The translations under genes were made by a program, and so were the position numbers. From Novilysobacter selenitireducens (GTDB taxonomy: Bacteria > Pseudomonadota > Gammaproteobacteria > Xanthomonadales > Xanthomonadaceae), in the NCBI RefSeq assembly GCF_020026895.1, contig NZ_JAINZW010000003.1, positions 124,001 through 188,000 on the forward strand: a stretch of DNA of 64,000 nt, read 5' to 3'. The notes under the pieces were generated by a model. The model was not told the origin of the DNA. It was given only the letters and a program-made list of their open reading frames with translations, and ran no database searches. This document shows, one piece after another, positions 25,560 to 35,896 of the stretch (the first letter of the stretch is position 1; each line of letters opens with the position of its first letter).

Positions 25560-26969
25560 TCAGCCCATCCGCACCCGGTCCTGTGACGAGGGGATGCTCA
25601 TCGCCTCGCGGTACTTTGCGACGGTGCGCCGGGCGACGGGTACGCCGGTTGCCTTGAGCGTCTCGGCCAGCCGCGCGTCCGACAGCGGTTTGCGCGGGTT
25701 CTCGGCGTCGATCAGCTGCCGGATCATGGCCTGGATCGCGGTGCTGGACGCCTCGCCACCGGAGCCGGTGTCGATGCCCGAGGCGAAGAACGCGCGCAGC
25801 GGCACGGTCCCGCGCGGAGTACGGGCGAACTTGCGTGCGATCGCGCGCGACACCGTGGATTCGTGCAGTCCGATTTCCGCCGCGACCTCGCGCAACGTCA
25901 GCGGCCGCAGTGCGCTGTCACCGAACTCAAGGAACCCGGCCTGCTGTTGGAGCAGGCAACGGGCCACCTTCAGCAGCGTCTCGCCGCGCGCCTCCAGGCT
26001 CTTGAGCAGCCAGCGCGCTTCCTGCAGGTGTCCGCGCAGGTAGCTGGCATCCGACGCCGAGGCGTGCCGGATCATGCCCTCGTAGCCGCGGTGGATCGCC
26101 ACGCGCGGGCGCATGCTGTCGGCCAGCGCGACCCGCCACAGGCCGTGCTGGCGCCAGATCACGACATCCGGCGCGACGTAGGTGTCGTGGCTGATCGGCC
26201 CGATCTGCGCACCCGGCCGCGGGTCCAGCGAGCGCAGCAGCTGCACCGCGGTTTCAACTTCGCATGCATCCAGTTTGAGTTCGGAGGCGACCCCGGCCAC
26301 GCCAATGCGAGGCAGGCGCTCCAGGGGCGTGCCGGCGAGCCGGGCCGCCAGCGCCTTGCCCGGGGTGTCGTCGGGCAGCGGCTCCAGTTGCAGGCGCAGG
26401 CACTCGCCCAGGTCGCGCGCGCCGACACCGACGGGGTCGAACCGCTGGATCTGGTGCAGGACGGTCAGGATCTCGTCCTCGCCCGCGTCAATCTCGGGCG
26501 TGAGGGTTTCAGCAATCGCATCCAAGGGCTCGCGCAAGTAGCCGTCGTCCTCGATCGCTTCGATCAGCGCGACGCCGATCTGGCGGTCGCGCGGGGACAG
26601 GTGGCCGAGGTGCAGCTGCCACAGCAGATGGTCGTGCAGGCTTTCGTGTTCGGCCACCTGGTCGGCCAGCGAGCCATCGTCGTCGTGATCGGACGGACCG
26701 ATGCGCTCGTACCAGGGTTCGCCGTCGTTGGGTCCCCAGTCCGCTTCGGGCGGTGGTTCGGCAGCCCCGTTGCCATCAGCGGCAGGCGCGGGCGCGTCGC
26801 TGGTGGCGATGGCGGTTTCGGTCCAGTCCAGCAGCGGGTTGCTTTCGACCGCTTCGACCAGTTCCGCTTCCAGCTCGACGGCCGAGAGCTGCAACAGGCG
26901 GATCGCCTGCCGCAGTTGCGGCGTCATCACCAGGTGCTGTCCGAGGGAGGCTTGGAGGCGGGGTTTCAT
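25560..26969 (-). CDS. rpoN: RNA polymerase sigma-54 factor
   Basis: 469 aa. The Gln/Leu-rich activator-interaction region I (LGQHLVMTPQLRQAIRLLQLS) is followed by an acidic stretch, the core-binding domain (IQRFDPVGVGARDLGECL) and the DNA-binding part. The RpoN box ARRTVAKYRE is at about residues 446-455. Sigma-54 needs AAA+ activators; in this family of bacteria it controls pili, flagella and nitrogen genes. It lies between lptB and hpf on the same strand, 115 bases after lptB; a 275-bp gap before hpf may hold a separate promoter. Confidence 0.98.
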   Translation of the reverse strand: MKPRLQASLGQHLVMTPQLRQAIRLLQLSAVELEAELVEAVESNPLLDWTETAIATSDAPAPAADGNGAAEPPPEADWGPNDGEPWYERIGPSDHDDDGSLADQVAEHESLHDHLLWQLHLGHLSPRDRQIGVALIEAIEDDGYLREPLDAIAETLTPEIDAGEDEILTVLHQIQRFDPVGVGARDLGECLRLQLEPLPDDTPGKALAARLAGTPLERLPRIGVAGVASELKLDACEVETAVQLLRSLDPRPGAQIGPISHDTYVAPDVVIWRQHGLWRVALADSMRPRVAIHRGYEGMIRHASASDASYLRGHLQEARWLLKSLEARGETLLKVARCLLQQQAGFLEFGDSALRPLTLREVAAEIGLHESTVSRAIARKFARTPRGTVPLRAFFASGIDTGSGGEASSTAIQAMIRQLIDAENPRKPLSDARLAETLKATGVPVARRTVAKYREAMSIPSSQDRVRMG

Positions 26970-27084
26970 CGTGGAGGGCTAACGCGACAGGAGACGGCCG
27001 GCGGCCGCGTCGCGCGCCCGGGAGCGCATTGCACCGAAACCTTTCACCGCCCGGTGGGGGACGGCGGCTCCGGTCACGACCGGA

Positions 27085-27804
27085 TCAGAGCTTGAAGGTT
27101 TCGCCCAGGTAGACGCGACGGACGTCGGGGTTTGCCAGCAGCGCGTCCGGAGCCCCCTGCGCGAGCACGCCGCCGTCGTTGAGGATATACGCGCGGTCGC
27201 AGATTCCCAAGGTTTCGCGGACATTGTGGTCGGTGATCAGTACGCCGATGCCGCGGCCCTTGAGATGGGACACGATGCGCTGGATCTCTCCGACGGAGAT
27301 CGGGTCGACGCCGGCGAACGGCTCGTCGAGCAGCATCAGCCGCGGCTTGGTGGCCAGCGCACGGGCAATCTCGACGCGGCGACGCTCGCCACCCGACAGG
27401 CTGGCGCCGATCTGGTCGGCCACGTGCGTGACCTGCAGCTCGTCCATCAGGCTGGCCAGTTCACGCTCGCGGCCGGCCGCATTCAGGTCGCTGCGCAACT
27501 CCAGCACCAGCCGGATGTTGTCGGCCACGCTGAGCTTGCGGAACACCGAGGGTTCCTGCGGCAGGTAGCCCACGCCGTACTTGGAGCGCGCGTACATCGG
27601 CTCGGACGTGATGTCCTTGCCGTCGAGCACGATCTGCCCGGCGTCCGCCGGCACCAGGCCGACGATCATGTAGAAGCACGTGGTCTTGCCGGCGCCGTTG
27701 GGGCCCAGCAGGCCGACGACCTCGCCTGCGTCCAGCGTCAGGCCGAAGTCCCGCACAACCTCGCGCGAGCGGTAGGCCTTGCGCAGGCCCTTCGCCACCA
27801 GCAT
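27085..27804 (-). CDS. lptB: LPS export ABC transporter ATPase LptB
   Basis: 239 aa. Walker [19 protein letters not shown]-loop PQEPSVF, signature [15 protein letters not shown], Walker [13 protein letters not shown] and H-loop [11 protein letters not shown]. The signature and lptA proximity identify LptB, the ATPase of LptB2FGC, which drives LPS to the outer membrane. The ATG overlaps the lptA TGA by 1 base (TGATG). LptF and LptG are not in this window. Confidence 0.98.
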   Translation of the reverse strand: MLVAKGLRKAYRSREVVRDFGLTLDAGEVVGLLGPNGAGKTTCFYMIVGLVPADAGQIVLDGKDITSEPMYARSKYGVGYLPQEPSVFRKLSVADNIRLVLELRSDLNAAGRERELASLMDELQVTHVADQIGASLSGGERRRVEIARALATKPRLMLLDEPFAGVDPISVGEIQRIVSHLKGRGIGVLITDHNVRETLGICDRAYILNDGGVLAQGAPDALLANPDVRRVYLGETFKL

Positions 27805-28349
27805 CAGCCTTCGTCCCCGTCGCTTGCCGGCTCGGGGTCCGCGCTGGCACCACCGTTGCGCGGCATGATGCGCATCTTGACGCGACCGGCGCCTTCGCCG
27901 CCGCCCTGCACCTGGCCGGTACGCATGTTGTAGACGATGCGCTGGCCGCTGATGCTGCCGCTTGGCTGGGAGATGTTGACGTCACCGGTGAAGACGACGA
28001 CCTCGTTGCGCAGGTCGTAGTCGACCTTGGTGGCAACAGCGTCCATCGGCTTGCCGTCGTCGAGCTGCTGGTTGAGCCGCACCGGGCCACCGGTCAGCAC
28101 GGCGCGTACCGCTTCGCCGTTGCGCTGGGTGATGTCGGCGCGGTTGGCGCGGATGTCCAGCGTGCCCTGCGTGATCGTGACGCCGCCGGTCAGCACGGTC
28201 GGCCGGCTGTCGTCCATCGAGTAGTCGGAGTAGCCGGCCTCGATGTCCATGGGCTTGTTGCGGTCCGAGGAGCGGGCCGACGCCGTGCCCGGCAACATGG
28301 TGGTCGCGGCCAGCAGCAGCGCGAGCAGGCTAGCGGGGAATGCTTTCAT
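27804..28349 (-). CDS. lptA: LPS transport periplasmic protein LptA
   Basis: 181 aa. ATG at 28349, followed by a Sec signal ([25 protein letters not shown]). The mature protein is an OstA-type beta-jellyroll ([36 protein letters not shown]). It links the LptC-LptB2FG inner-membrane complex to LptD. The start lies inside the lptC 3' end (20-base overlap), pointing to coupled translation. The C-terminal tail is Gly/Asp-rich. An upstream in-frame extension lacks a signal sequence and was rejected. Confidence 0.95.
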   Translation of the reverse strand: MKAFPASLLALLLAATTMLPGTASARSSDRNKPMDIEAGYSDYSMDDSRPTVLTGGVTITQGTLDIRANRADITQRNGEAVRAVLTGGPVRLNQQLDDGKPMDAVATKVDYDLRNEVVVFTGDVNISQPSGSISGQRIVYNMRTGQVQGGGEGAGRVKMRIMPRNGGASADPEPASDGDEG

Positions 28350-28899
28350 AGCGTGCCTTGGGGTCCTGTAGGCGGATATTGCCCACGGCCAGGTCGGCCT
28401 CGAGCGAGTGACCGGCCAGTATAAAACCGGGCTCCGTGACTGTGACCTCAACCGCGGACGTGGCGCGGTTGGTTTCCGGGAAAACGTTCAGCTCCTGCGT
28501 GCGCATTGCCACCGGGCCGCTGGCCCCCTGGCTGTCGGCGCGCACGTCCCCGCGCAGCCGCAGTTCGTCGCCGGCGGCACTGATCCAGCCGGTCTGCGAG
28601 CGCACCACCCAGGCACCCACCGTCCGGTCCTTCGCGTCGCCGTCGGGGATGGTGAACACCGGCGTCTCGATCTCCATGGTGCGAACGCCGGGGTCGCGGG
28701 CGAGCTTGGGCGCTTCCAGCGTGAACGACTCCCGGCCCTGCTCGTCGAGGACGACGAGCTGGAACTCGTTGAGCACGTAGTCGGGCAATCCGCCCGCTTC
28801 CGGCGCGGCCGCGGCGGGCGAACGTTGCGACCACAGGGCCCAGCCGCTGATCGCTGCGCCGGCCACCAGGACGAGGGTCAGGAACGCACGCCAGTTCAT
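28330..28899 (-). CDS. lptC: LPS export protein LptC
   Basis: 189 aa. One N-terminal membrane anchor (AFLTLVLVAGAAISGWALW) followed by the periplasmic beta-jellyroll with ESFTLEAPKLARDPGVRTMEIETP and the late WISAAGDELRLRG and VFPETNRATSAVEVTV. It receives LPS from LptB2FG and passes it to LptA. Overlaps kdsC by 4 bases and lptA by 20, the usual kdsC-lptC-lptA-lptB chain. Confidence 0.94.
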   Translation of the reverse strand: MNWRAFLTLVLVAGAAISGWALWSQRSPAAAAPEAGGLPDYVLNEFQLVVLDEQGRESFTLEAPKLARDPGVRTMEIETPVFTIPDGDAKDRTVGAWVVRSQTGWISAAGDELRLRGDVRADSQGASGPVAMRTQELNVFPETNRATSAVEVTVTEPGFILAGHSLEADLAVGNIRLQDPKARYESIPR

Positions 28900-29459
28900 G
28901 CCTGCACCCCCGTGGGCATCGCCTCGGACAGCATGCGCTCGGCATGGCCCTGCGCTGCCAGCATCAGGTCGCAGATCTCGCGCACGGCCCCGTCGCCGCC
29001 CGCGCGCGTGCTGCGCCAGTGGACGCGCTCGCCGACCCAGCGGTGCGCATTGGCGGGCGCGATCGAGAAGCCCACGTGCGGGATCACCCGCAGGTCGGGC
29101 AGGTCGTCGCCCATGAAGGCGACCTCATCGAGCGACACGCCCAGTGCCGCCGCCAGGTCACGCACGCAGGCCAGCTTGTCGGCCACCGCCGTGCACGCCT
29201 GGATGCCCAGCTCCGCCGCGCGCCGCTCGGCCACCGCGCTGGGCCGCGCCGTCACCAGTGCGACGGCAATGCCCACCTTGCGCAACATCACCAGCCCCAG
29301 TCCGTCGTGCACGTGGAACGACTTGAGCTCCCGGCCCTCGCTGTCGAACGTCAGCCGGCCGTCGGTCAGCGTGCCGTCCACGTCGAAGCACGCCAGCCGC
29401 ACGCGCGCGGCGCGCTCGCGGATGTCGGCGGGGTAGTCGTTGAGGTGGCTGTAGGGCAT
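28896..29459 (-). CDS. kdsC: 3-deoxy-D-manno-octulosonate 8-phosphate phosphatase
   Basis: 187 aa. HAD phosphatase: catalytic motif FDVDGTLTDG near the N-terminus (residues 26-35), the acid-rich EVAFMGDDLPDL motif IV and the characteristic HVHDGLGLVMLRKVGI. It removes phosphate from Kdo-8-P to give free Kdo for LPS. Overlaps lptC by 4 bases and follows kdsD after a 156-base gap containing a repeat-like element. Confidence 0.95.
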   Translation of the reverse strand: MPYSHLNDYPADIRERAARVRLACFDVDGTLTDGRLTFDSEGRELKSFHVHDGLGLVMLRKVGIAVALVTARPSAVAERRAAELGIQACTAVADKLACVRDLAAALGVSLDEVAFMGDDLPDLRVIPHVGFSIAPANAHRWVGERVHWRSTRAGGDGAVREICDLMLAAQGHAERMLSEAMPTGVQA

Positions 29460-29468
29460 GGGTGCTTT

Positions 29469-29600
29469 GGGGGTAGGGGCCGGGAGTCAGGGGCCAGGCA
29501 GGGCGGAGTGTCTTGTTGGAACAACGCATGTTGTCCCGAGCGGAGCGAAGATCAGCGTGTGGTGCGTCCGCCAGTCCCTGGTCCCTAGTTCCCAGACTCT
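29469..29600. repeat. intergenic repeat element with G-rich/C-rich arms (copy 2)
   Basis: A G-rich left arm (GGGTAGGGGCCGGGAGTCAGGGG) near 29470-29494 and a C-rich right arm (CAGTCCCTGGTCCCTAGTTCCC) bracket a core with CGAGCGGAGCGAAG. It resembles the 8893-9064 element in arm type and core. Located between kdsC and kdsD. Confidence 0.5.
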
Positions 29601-29615
29601 GGAGGAGGTCGGCCT

Positions 29616-30632
29616 TTACACCACCCGGGCGCGCAACAGGTCGTGAATGTTGAGGGCGCCCACCACCCGCTGCTGCGCATCCACCACCAGCAGGCCGCTG
29701 ATCTTGTGCGCTTCCATCAACTGGGCCGCCTCCACCGCCAGCGCATCGGCGCCGATCGTGCGGGGCCCGCGCGTCATCACCTGCCCGATGCGCGTCGTGC
29801 GCAGGTCGACATTGGCATCGTCCAGGCTGCGGCGCAGGTCGCCGTCGGTGTACAGGCCGAGCAGGCGGCCGTCGCCGTCGACCACCGCGGTCATGCCAAG
29901 CCGCTTGTGGCTCATCTCCACCAGTGCCTCGCTGACGGTCGCGTCCACGGTGACGCGCGGCACCTCGTCGCCGGCATGCATGATGTCGGCGATGTGCAGC
30001 AGCAGGCGGCGGCCGAGCGCGCCGGCCGGGTGCGAGCGCGCGAAGTCGTCGGCAGTGAAGCCGCGCGCCTCCAGAAGCGCCACCGCCAGCGCATCGCCCA
30101 TCGCCAGCGATGCGGTGGTGCTTGCAGTGGGCGCCAGGTCCAGTGGGCAGGCCTCGGCGGGCACGCTGACATCGAGGTGGACGTCGGCCTCGCGCGCCAT
30201 CGACGATTGCGGCCGGCCGGTCATCGCCACCAGCTTGTTGCCCTGGCGGCGCAGCACCGGCAGCAGCAGCAGGATCTCGTCGCTCTCGCCGGAGTACGAC
30301 AGCGCCAGCACCACGTCGGCGTCCGTAACCATGCCCAGGTCGCCGTGCGCGGCCTCACCGGGGTGGACGTAGAACGCGGGCGTGCCGGTGGACGCGAGGG
30401 TGGCGGCGATCTTGCGCGCCACGTGCCCGGACTTGCCCATCCCGGTGCAGACCACCCGTCCGCGGGTGGAGAGCATCAGCCGGCACGCCTCGGTGAATTC
30501 GCCGTCCAGCCGCGCCGCCACCGCGGCCAGCGCCTGTTCCTCGATCTGGAACACGCGCCGCCCACTCTCGGCCAGGCCGGCGGCGGATGCGGGGTGGTCG
30601 GGATCAACGGGCACGGGCTGCGAGGTCACCAT
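29616..30632 (-). CDS. kdsD: arabinose-5-phosphate isomerase (Kdo pathway)
   Basis: 338 aa. SIS domain (about 50-190) with VVCTGMGKSGHVARKIAATLASTGTPAFYVHPGEAAHGDLGM split motif and ALSYSGESDEI, then a tandem CBS pair (about 210-338). It converts ribulose-5-P to arabinose-5-P, the Kdo precursor. The SIS and CBS architecture and linkage with kdsC identify it. It starts 44 bases from the divergent bolA-like gene region (the ATG at 30677). Confidence 0.96.
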   Translation of the reverse strand: MVTSQPVPVDPDHPASAAGLAESGRRVFQIEEQALAAVAARLDGEFTEACRLMLSTRGRVVCTGMGKSGHVARKIAATLASTGTPAFYVHPGEAAHGDLGMVTDADVVLALSYSGESDEILLLLPVLRRQGNKLVAMTGRPQSSMAREADVHLDVSVPAEACPLDLAPTASTTASLAMGDALAVALLEARGFTADDFARSHPAGALGRRLLLHIADIMHAGDEVPRVTVDATVSEALVEMSHKRLGMTAVVDGDGRLLGLYTDGDLRRSLDDANVDLRTTRIGQVMTRGPRTIGADALAVEAAQLMEAHKISGLLVVDAQQRVVGALNIHDLLRARVV

Positions 30633-30736
30633 TCAAGGCCGGGTTCCGCTAGGCTAAGCGCTCGATTTTACGCGCAATGGCCGGCCCACGGGGCGGCCCG
30701 TTGCCGACGCATTCACCCATCTTGCGGATTCCCCCT

Positions 30737-30979
30737 TTGAACGCAGACACCATCAAGCACCTGATCGAGCAGGGCCTGCCCGGCGCGCGCGCCGACGTAC
30801 AGGGCGACGACGGCGTGCATTTCGAAGCCACCGTCGTGTCGGAGGCCTTCGCCGGCAAGCTGCCGCTGGCGCGGCACCGGCTGGTGTACGCCACGCTGGG
30901 CGAGCGCATGGGCGGCGAGATCCACGCCCTCGCGCTGAAGACCCTGACACCCGCGGAAGCGGGCGCGCGCGACGCCTGA
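30737..30979 (+). CDS. BolA/IbaG family protein
   Basis: About 80 aa, from a TTG at 30737 where family similarity begins (NADTIKHLIEQGLPGARADVQGDDG). Other in-frame options are a TTG at 30722 and an ATG at 30677 (100 aa); none has a good ribosome site. HFEATVVSEAFAGKLPLARHRLVYATLGERM is the BolA signature, with conserved His in LARHRLVY. IbaG-type BolA proteins bind a monothiol glutaredoxin and a [2Fe-2S] cluster. Location just upstream of murA matches the ibaG-murA order of gammaproteobacteria. Confidence 0.9.
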   Translation: MNADTIKHLIEQGLPGARADVQGDDGVHFEATVVSEAFAGKLPLARHRLVYATLGERMGGEIHALALKTLTPAEAGARDA

Positions 30980-32323
<1,344 letters not shown>

Positions 32324-32350
32324 CCGAGGACCACCACCGCCCGCAACAAG

Positions 32351-32378
32351 AAAGGGCCCGCATCAGCGGGCCCTTTTT
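32351..32378 (+). terminator. rho-independent terminator of murA
   Basis: GGGCCCGC-ATCA-GCGGGCCC perfect stem (32354-32373) with AAA before and TTTTT after. It is convergent with the DUF3108 gene on the minus strand and, with A's on the other side, may serve both directions. Confidence 0.93.
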
Positions 32379-32407
32379 CATGGATCGTTCCGAGTCGGTC
32401 GCTGGTG

Positions 32408-33118
32408 TCAGCGCACCGCCTGCACCCGCAGGTCCATGGCGTCCTTGCCTTCCTCGCGCTGCAGGATGCGCGCCGGCACCGGCATGCCGTCCACGATCCA
32501 CGCGATGGTCTGCTTGTCACCATCGGTGCTCACCACCTTGGTGGCCTGGTGCGACTTGCCGCCCACGGTGATCGACTCCTGGCCGGCCACCGAGTAGCTG
32601 AGCTGCTTGACGCGACCATCGTCGACCATGCGGTACCGCAGCGGCTTGCCGGCCTCGACATCGCGGACGATCGCCAGGTTGATCAGCAGCGCATCCATGT
32701 CGCCGGTCTTGAGCTTGATCGGCCCGGCGCGGTCGGGCTTGACGTCACCGGTCCAGCTGGCCACGCCACTGGACCAGTTGTAGGTCGCGTTCTTGTCCTG
32801 CTTCTTGACCAGCACTTGGCTGGAGTCGGTGCTCGACAGCGGCCGCCACTGGCCGTCGCGCACCTCGAACACGGTGCTCTGCGACAGGTCGGCCAGCGAG
32901 TTCTTGATGTTGAGGCTGTAGCGCCAGCGGTCCTGGCCCGCGGACTCCAGCGTCATCTTGCCGTTGGCCTGCATGCCCATGTAGCTGGCCTGGTAGTCGG
33001 CGGTGAATGGCTCCACCGCCATCGCGGGCGCGGCGAAGCACAGCGCGACAGCCGCGGCGAGCCCGGCGAGCGGACGTCGGACGGCGCGGTTCGTGTGGCT
33101 CGGATTGACTCGGGTCAT
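32408..33118 (-). CDS. DUF3108 domain protein (paralogue 1)
   Basis: 236 aa with a Sec signal peptide (cleavage near APAMAVEPF). The mature part is DUF3108: FTADYQASYMGMQANGKMTLE, RYSLNIKNSLADLSQSTVF, DALLINLAIVRDVEAGKPLRY and the end QREEGKDAMDLRVQAVR. Predicted to be periplasmic or outer-membrane-associated and beta-rich. Function unknown. It starts directly after the stop of its neighbour paralogue, so the pair is one unit behind purMN. Confidence 0.88.
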   Translation of the reverse strand: MTRVNPSHTNRAVRRPLAGLAAAVALCFAAPAMAVEPFTADYQASYMGMQANGKMTLESAGQDRWRYSLNIKNSLADLSQSTVFEVRDGQWRPLSSTDSSQVLVKKQDKNATYNWSSGVASWTGDVKPDRAGPIKLKTGDMDALLINLAIVRDVEAGKPLRYRMVDDGRVKQLSYSVAGQESITVGGKSHQATKVVSTDGDKQTIAWIVDGMPVPARILQREEGKDAMDLRVQAVR

Positions 33119-33961
33119 CTACTGGACTCCTTGGTATTCGGTCAGGCGCAGGTCGTAGGTGTCTTCACCGTCTTCGCGCTGCAGCATGCGGATCGGCGTG
33201 GGCACGCCACTGGCCACCCAGATCACGGTTTCGTCGCCCTGCGCGTTCGCGTCCTCGACGCGGGACACGCGCATAGCGTTGTAGCGAAGCTCGCCCACCG
33301 AGATGGGCTCGAGTTCTTCGGCGACCGCGTACGTGTGCTCGCGCACCCGTCCGTTGTCGACGTAGCGGTATCGCAGTGTCCTTCCCGGGACGGCGTCGCG
33401 GATGACGGCCAGGTTGATCAGCAGCCCGCTCATGTCGCCGTCCTGCAGCGCAACCGGGTCGCGGCGCTCATCCTTCACGTCACCCGTCCAGCGGGCACTG
33501 CGCGACCCCCAATCGTAGGTGCCCACGGTTTTCTTCCGCGTGAACAGCGTCTTGCGGACCGTCGCCTGGCTCAGCGGGCGGTAAGTTTCGCCAAGGTCCT
33601 CGAACAGCGTGCTCTGTTCGGCATTGATGCCGGCCAGCCTGAACAGGCCGGTGCCGCTCATCGTGAGGTCGACCCGCCAGCGCGGTGCCTGCCGAACCAA
33701 CTGCAACGTCGCCTCGCCGAGGGAGCGCCCGCCGTTGGTGACGGTGTAACGCGCGACGAACGGTTCAAGCGGCGCCGGGGCCTCGGCCGCCGTTTCGGCA
33801 CCTGTTGCGGCCTCGGGATGGAAGGTCGTCTGGGCCAGCACCGCTGCAGGCAGCGCGATGCAGGCTCCGAGTACCAGCGCGAGGCACCAACGCGGGGCGC
33901 GATGTCGTGTGGAAGAGGGGGCGGTGGAGCGGTGCGGCCGTTGGGGTCTACGGGTCATCAA
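33119..33961 (-). CDS. DUF3108 domain protein (paralogue 2)
   Basis: 280 aa. A long basic N-terminal region precedes a hydrophobic signal core (CLALVLGACIALPAAVLAQ). The mature part aligns with the neighbouring DUF3108 protein: FVARYTVTNGGRSLGEATLQ, TGLFRLAGINAEQSTLFEDL, SGLLINLAVIRDAVPGRTLRYRYVDNGRV and LQREDGEDTYDLRLTEYQG. A tandem duplication is likely. Start overlaps the purN stop (ATGA). Role unknown; linkage to purMN is conserved in related genomes as far as I recall. Confidence 0.87.
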   Translation of the reverse strand: MMTRRPQRPHRSTAPSSTRHRAPRWCLALVLGACIALPAAVLAQTTFHPEAATGAETAAEAPAPLEPFVARYTVTNGGRSLGEATLQLVRQAPRWRVDLTMSGTGLFRLAGINAEQSTLFEDLGETYRPLSQATVRKTLFTRKKTVGTYDWGSRSARWTGDVKDERRDPVALQDGDMSGLLINLAVIRDAVPGRTLRYRYVDNGRVREHTYAVAEELEPISVGELRYNAMRVSRVEDANAQGDETVIWVASGVPTPIRMLQREDGEDTYDLRLTEYQGVQ

Positions 33962-34662
33962 GCAACAGAGTGGGATGCGGGTGTCAGCGCATTGTCCAGA
34001 CCCAGTTGCAACGGCGCGTGTACTGCCATCCCGTCGACGGTGACGCGGCCTGCATCCAGCGCGATGCGGCCCGCCGCGAACCAGCGCAGCACGGCCACCA
34101 GCAGCGGGTGTTCGCGTTCCAGCACTCGGGCGGCCAGTGCATCGGCGTCGTCGCTCGACACCACCGGTACGCGCGCGTGGGCAATCACCGGTCCGCCGTC
34201 CAGTTCGGGGGTCACGAAGTGCACGCTTGCGCCGTGTTCGGCCACGCCGGCGTCCAGCGCCTGCTGGTGCGTGTGCAGTCCCTTGAAGGCGGGCAGCAGG
34301 GAGGGGTGGATATTGACCATGCGACCGGCCATCCGCGTGACCTGCGGCTCGCTGATCAACCGCATGTAGCCGGCGCAGACCACCAGGTCCGGCGCGCTCT
34401 TTTCGACGGCGTCGAACATCGCGGCATCGAACTCAAGCCGGTTGGGGAAGTCGCGCGGGACCAGTGCGTGCGCATCAAGCCCGGCCGAACGCGCGCGCTC
34501 CAGCACCGGTGCGCGCGCCTTGTCGGAGAACACGCCGACCACCGTGGCATCGAGGACGCCGGCGGCGATGGCGTCGAGGATCGCCTGCAGGTTGCTGCCG
34601 CGGCCCGACGCGAGCACCGCGATCCGCAGCGGCGGCCGCGGTTGCCGGTCGGCCGGGGTCAT
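33958..34662 (-). CDS. purN: phosphoribosylglycinamide formyltransferase
   Basis: 234 aa, slightly longer than E. coli PurN (212) because of a C-terminal tail. It formylates GAR with 10-formyl-THF in purine synthesis. N-terminal IAVLASGRGSNLQAILDAI, the catalytic region VVCAGYMRLIS...NIHPSLLPAFKGLHTHQQAL with the conserved Asn/His, and VHFVTPELDGGPVIAHA with the catalytic Asp are present. It begins 3 bases after the purM stop. Confidence 0.97.
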   Translation of the reverse strand: MTPADRQPRPPLRIAVLASGRGSNLQAILDAIAAGVLDATVVGVFSDKARAPVLERARSAGLDAHALVPRDFPNRLEFDAAMFDAVEKSAPDLVVCAGYMRLISEPQVTRMAGRMVNIHPSLLPAFKGLHTHQQALDAGVAEHGASVHFVTPELDGGPVIAHARVPVVSSDDADALAARVLEREHPLLVAVLRWFAAGRIALDAGRVTVDGMAVHAPLQLGLDNALTPASHSVA

Positions 34663-34665
34663 CGG

Positions 34666-35733
34666 TCAGCCGATGCGGACGCGTTCGGCGCCGCCGGCTT
34701 CGACCACCGAGCCGATCGGCCGATGCGACAGGCCGAGCCGGTCGAGTTCCGCGCCGACCTCGCCGGTCCGCGCCGGGTCCACCACCAGCACGAAGCCGAT
34801 GCCGCAGTTGAACGTGCGCCACATTTCCTCGCGCGGCACGGCGCCTTCGCGTTGCAGCCAGTCGAACACCGGCGGCAGCGCCAGCGTGGACGCGTCGATG
34901 TCCAGGCCGAGGCCATCCGGGATCACGCGGATGATGTTTTCGGTCAGGCCGCCGCCGGTGATGTGCGCCATCGCGTGGATGTCGCCGCCGCGCGCGGCCA
35001 GCAGCGACAGGATCGGCTTGACGTACAGCGCGGTCGGCGCCATCAGCGCATCGACCAGCGAGGTGCCGCCCAGGTCGAGGTCGGCGGGCCGGCCGGCGCG
35101 ATCAAAGATGCGGCGGATGAGCGAATAGCCGTTGGAGTGCGGGCCGCTGGAGGCAATGCCCAACAGGACGTCACCGGAGCGCACCGCGCGGCCGTCGAGG
35201 ATCTTGGACTTCTCGACCGCGGCCACGGTGAAGCCGGCCAGGTCGTACTCGCCCGGCGCGTACATGTCGGGCATCTCGGCGGTCTCGCCGCCGATCAGTG
35301 CGCAGCCGGCCTCCTCGCAGCCGCGCGCGATGCCGCCGACCACGGCCACGGTGGTCTCGATGTCGAGCTTGCCGGTGGCGAAGTAGTCCAGGAAGAACAG
35401 CGGCTCGGCGCCCTGCACCAGCACGTCGTTGACGCACATCGCCACCAGGTCGATGCCGATGGTGTCGTGGCGGTTCAACTGCTGGGCCAGCTTGAGCTTG
35501 GTGCCCACGCCGTCGGTGCCCGACACCAGGACCGGCTCGGCGTACTTGCCCGACAGGTCGAACATCGCGCCGAAGCCACCGAGCCCGCCCATCACCTCGG
35601 GGCGGAAACTGCGCTTGACCAGCGGCTTGATGCGCTCGACCAGCTCATTGCCTGCGTCGATGTCGACGCCGGCATCGCGGTAGGTGAGCGGCGTGGGGCC
35701 GGGCTGGGACGGAGCGGACGGGGTGCTGGACAC
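34666..35733 (-). CDS. purM: phosphoribosylformylglycinamidine cyclo-ligase
   Basis: 355 aa from a GTG at 35733 with GAGG upstream; the open frame extends far upstream but into non-family sequence and the divergent gene. It closes FGAM to AIR using ATP. Hallmarks: [76 protein letters not shown] and [12 protein letters not shown]. It leads a purM-purN-DUF3108-DUF3108 chain and is divergent from the DUF2066 gene. Confidence 0.97.
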   Translation of the reverse strand: MSSTPSAPSQPGPTPLTYRDAGVDIDAGNELVERIKPLVKRSFRPEVMGGLGGFGAMFDLSGKYAEPVLVSGTDGVGTKLKLAQQLNRHDTIGIDLVAMCVNDVLVQGAEPLFFLDYFATGKLDIETTVAVVGGIARGCEEAGCALIGGETAEMPDMYAPGEYDLAGFTVAAVEKSKILDGRAVRSGDVLLGIASSGPHSNGYSLIRRIFDRAGRPADLDLGGTSLVDALMAPTALYVKPILSLLAARGGDIHAMAHITGGGLTENIIRVIPDGLGLDIDASTLALPPVFDWLQREGAVPREEMWRTFNCGIGFVLVVDPARTGEVGAELDRLGLSHRPIGSVVEAGGAERVRIG

Positions 35734-35896
35734 GGCGGCCTCGGAGGTCGCGGGAAAGTCGGCGATTTTAGCAGCCGCCCGGGTCGCGGCGGTGGCCGGG
35801 AAGGCGGCTCCCGGCATGGGCCGGTCGCATCGCAATGGACGTGCCGCGGCGCCTGCGGCACCATCGCGGGACTTTCCAGGACCCCCAGGACCCGCA

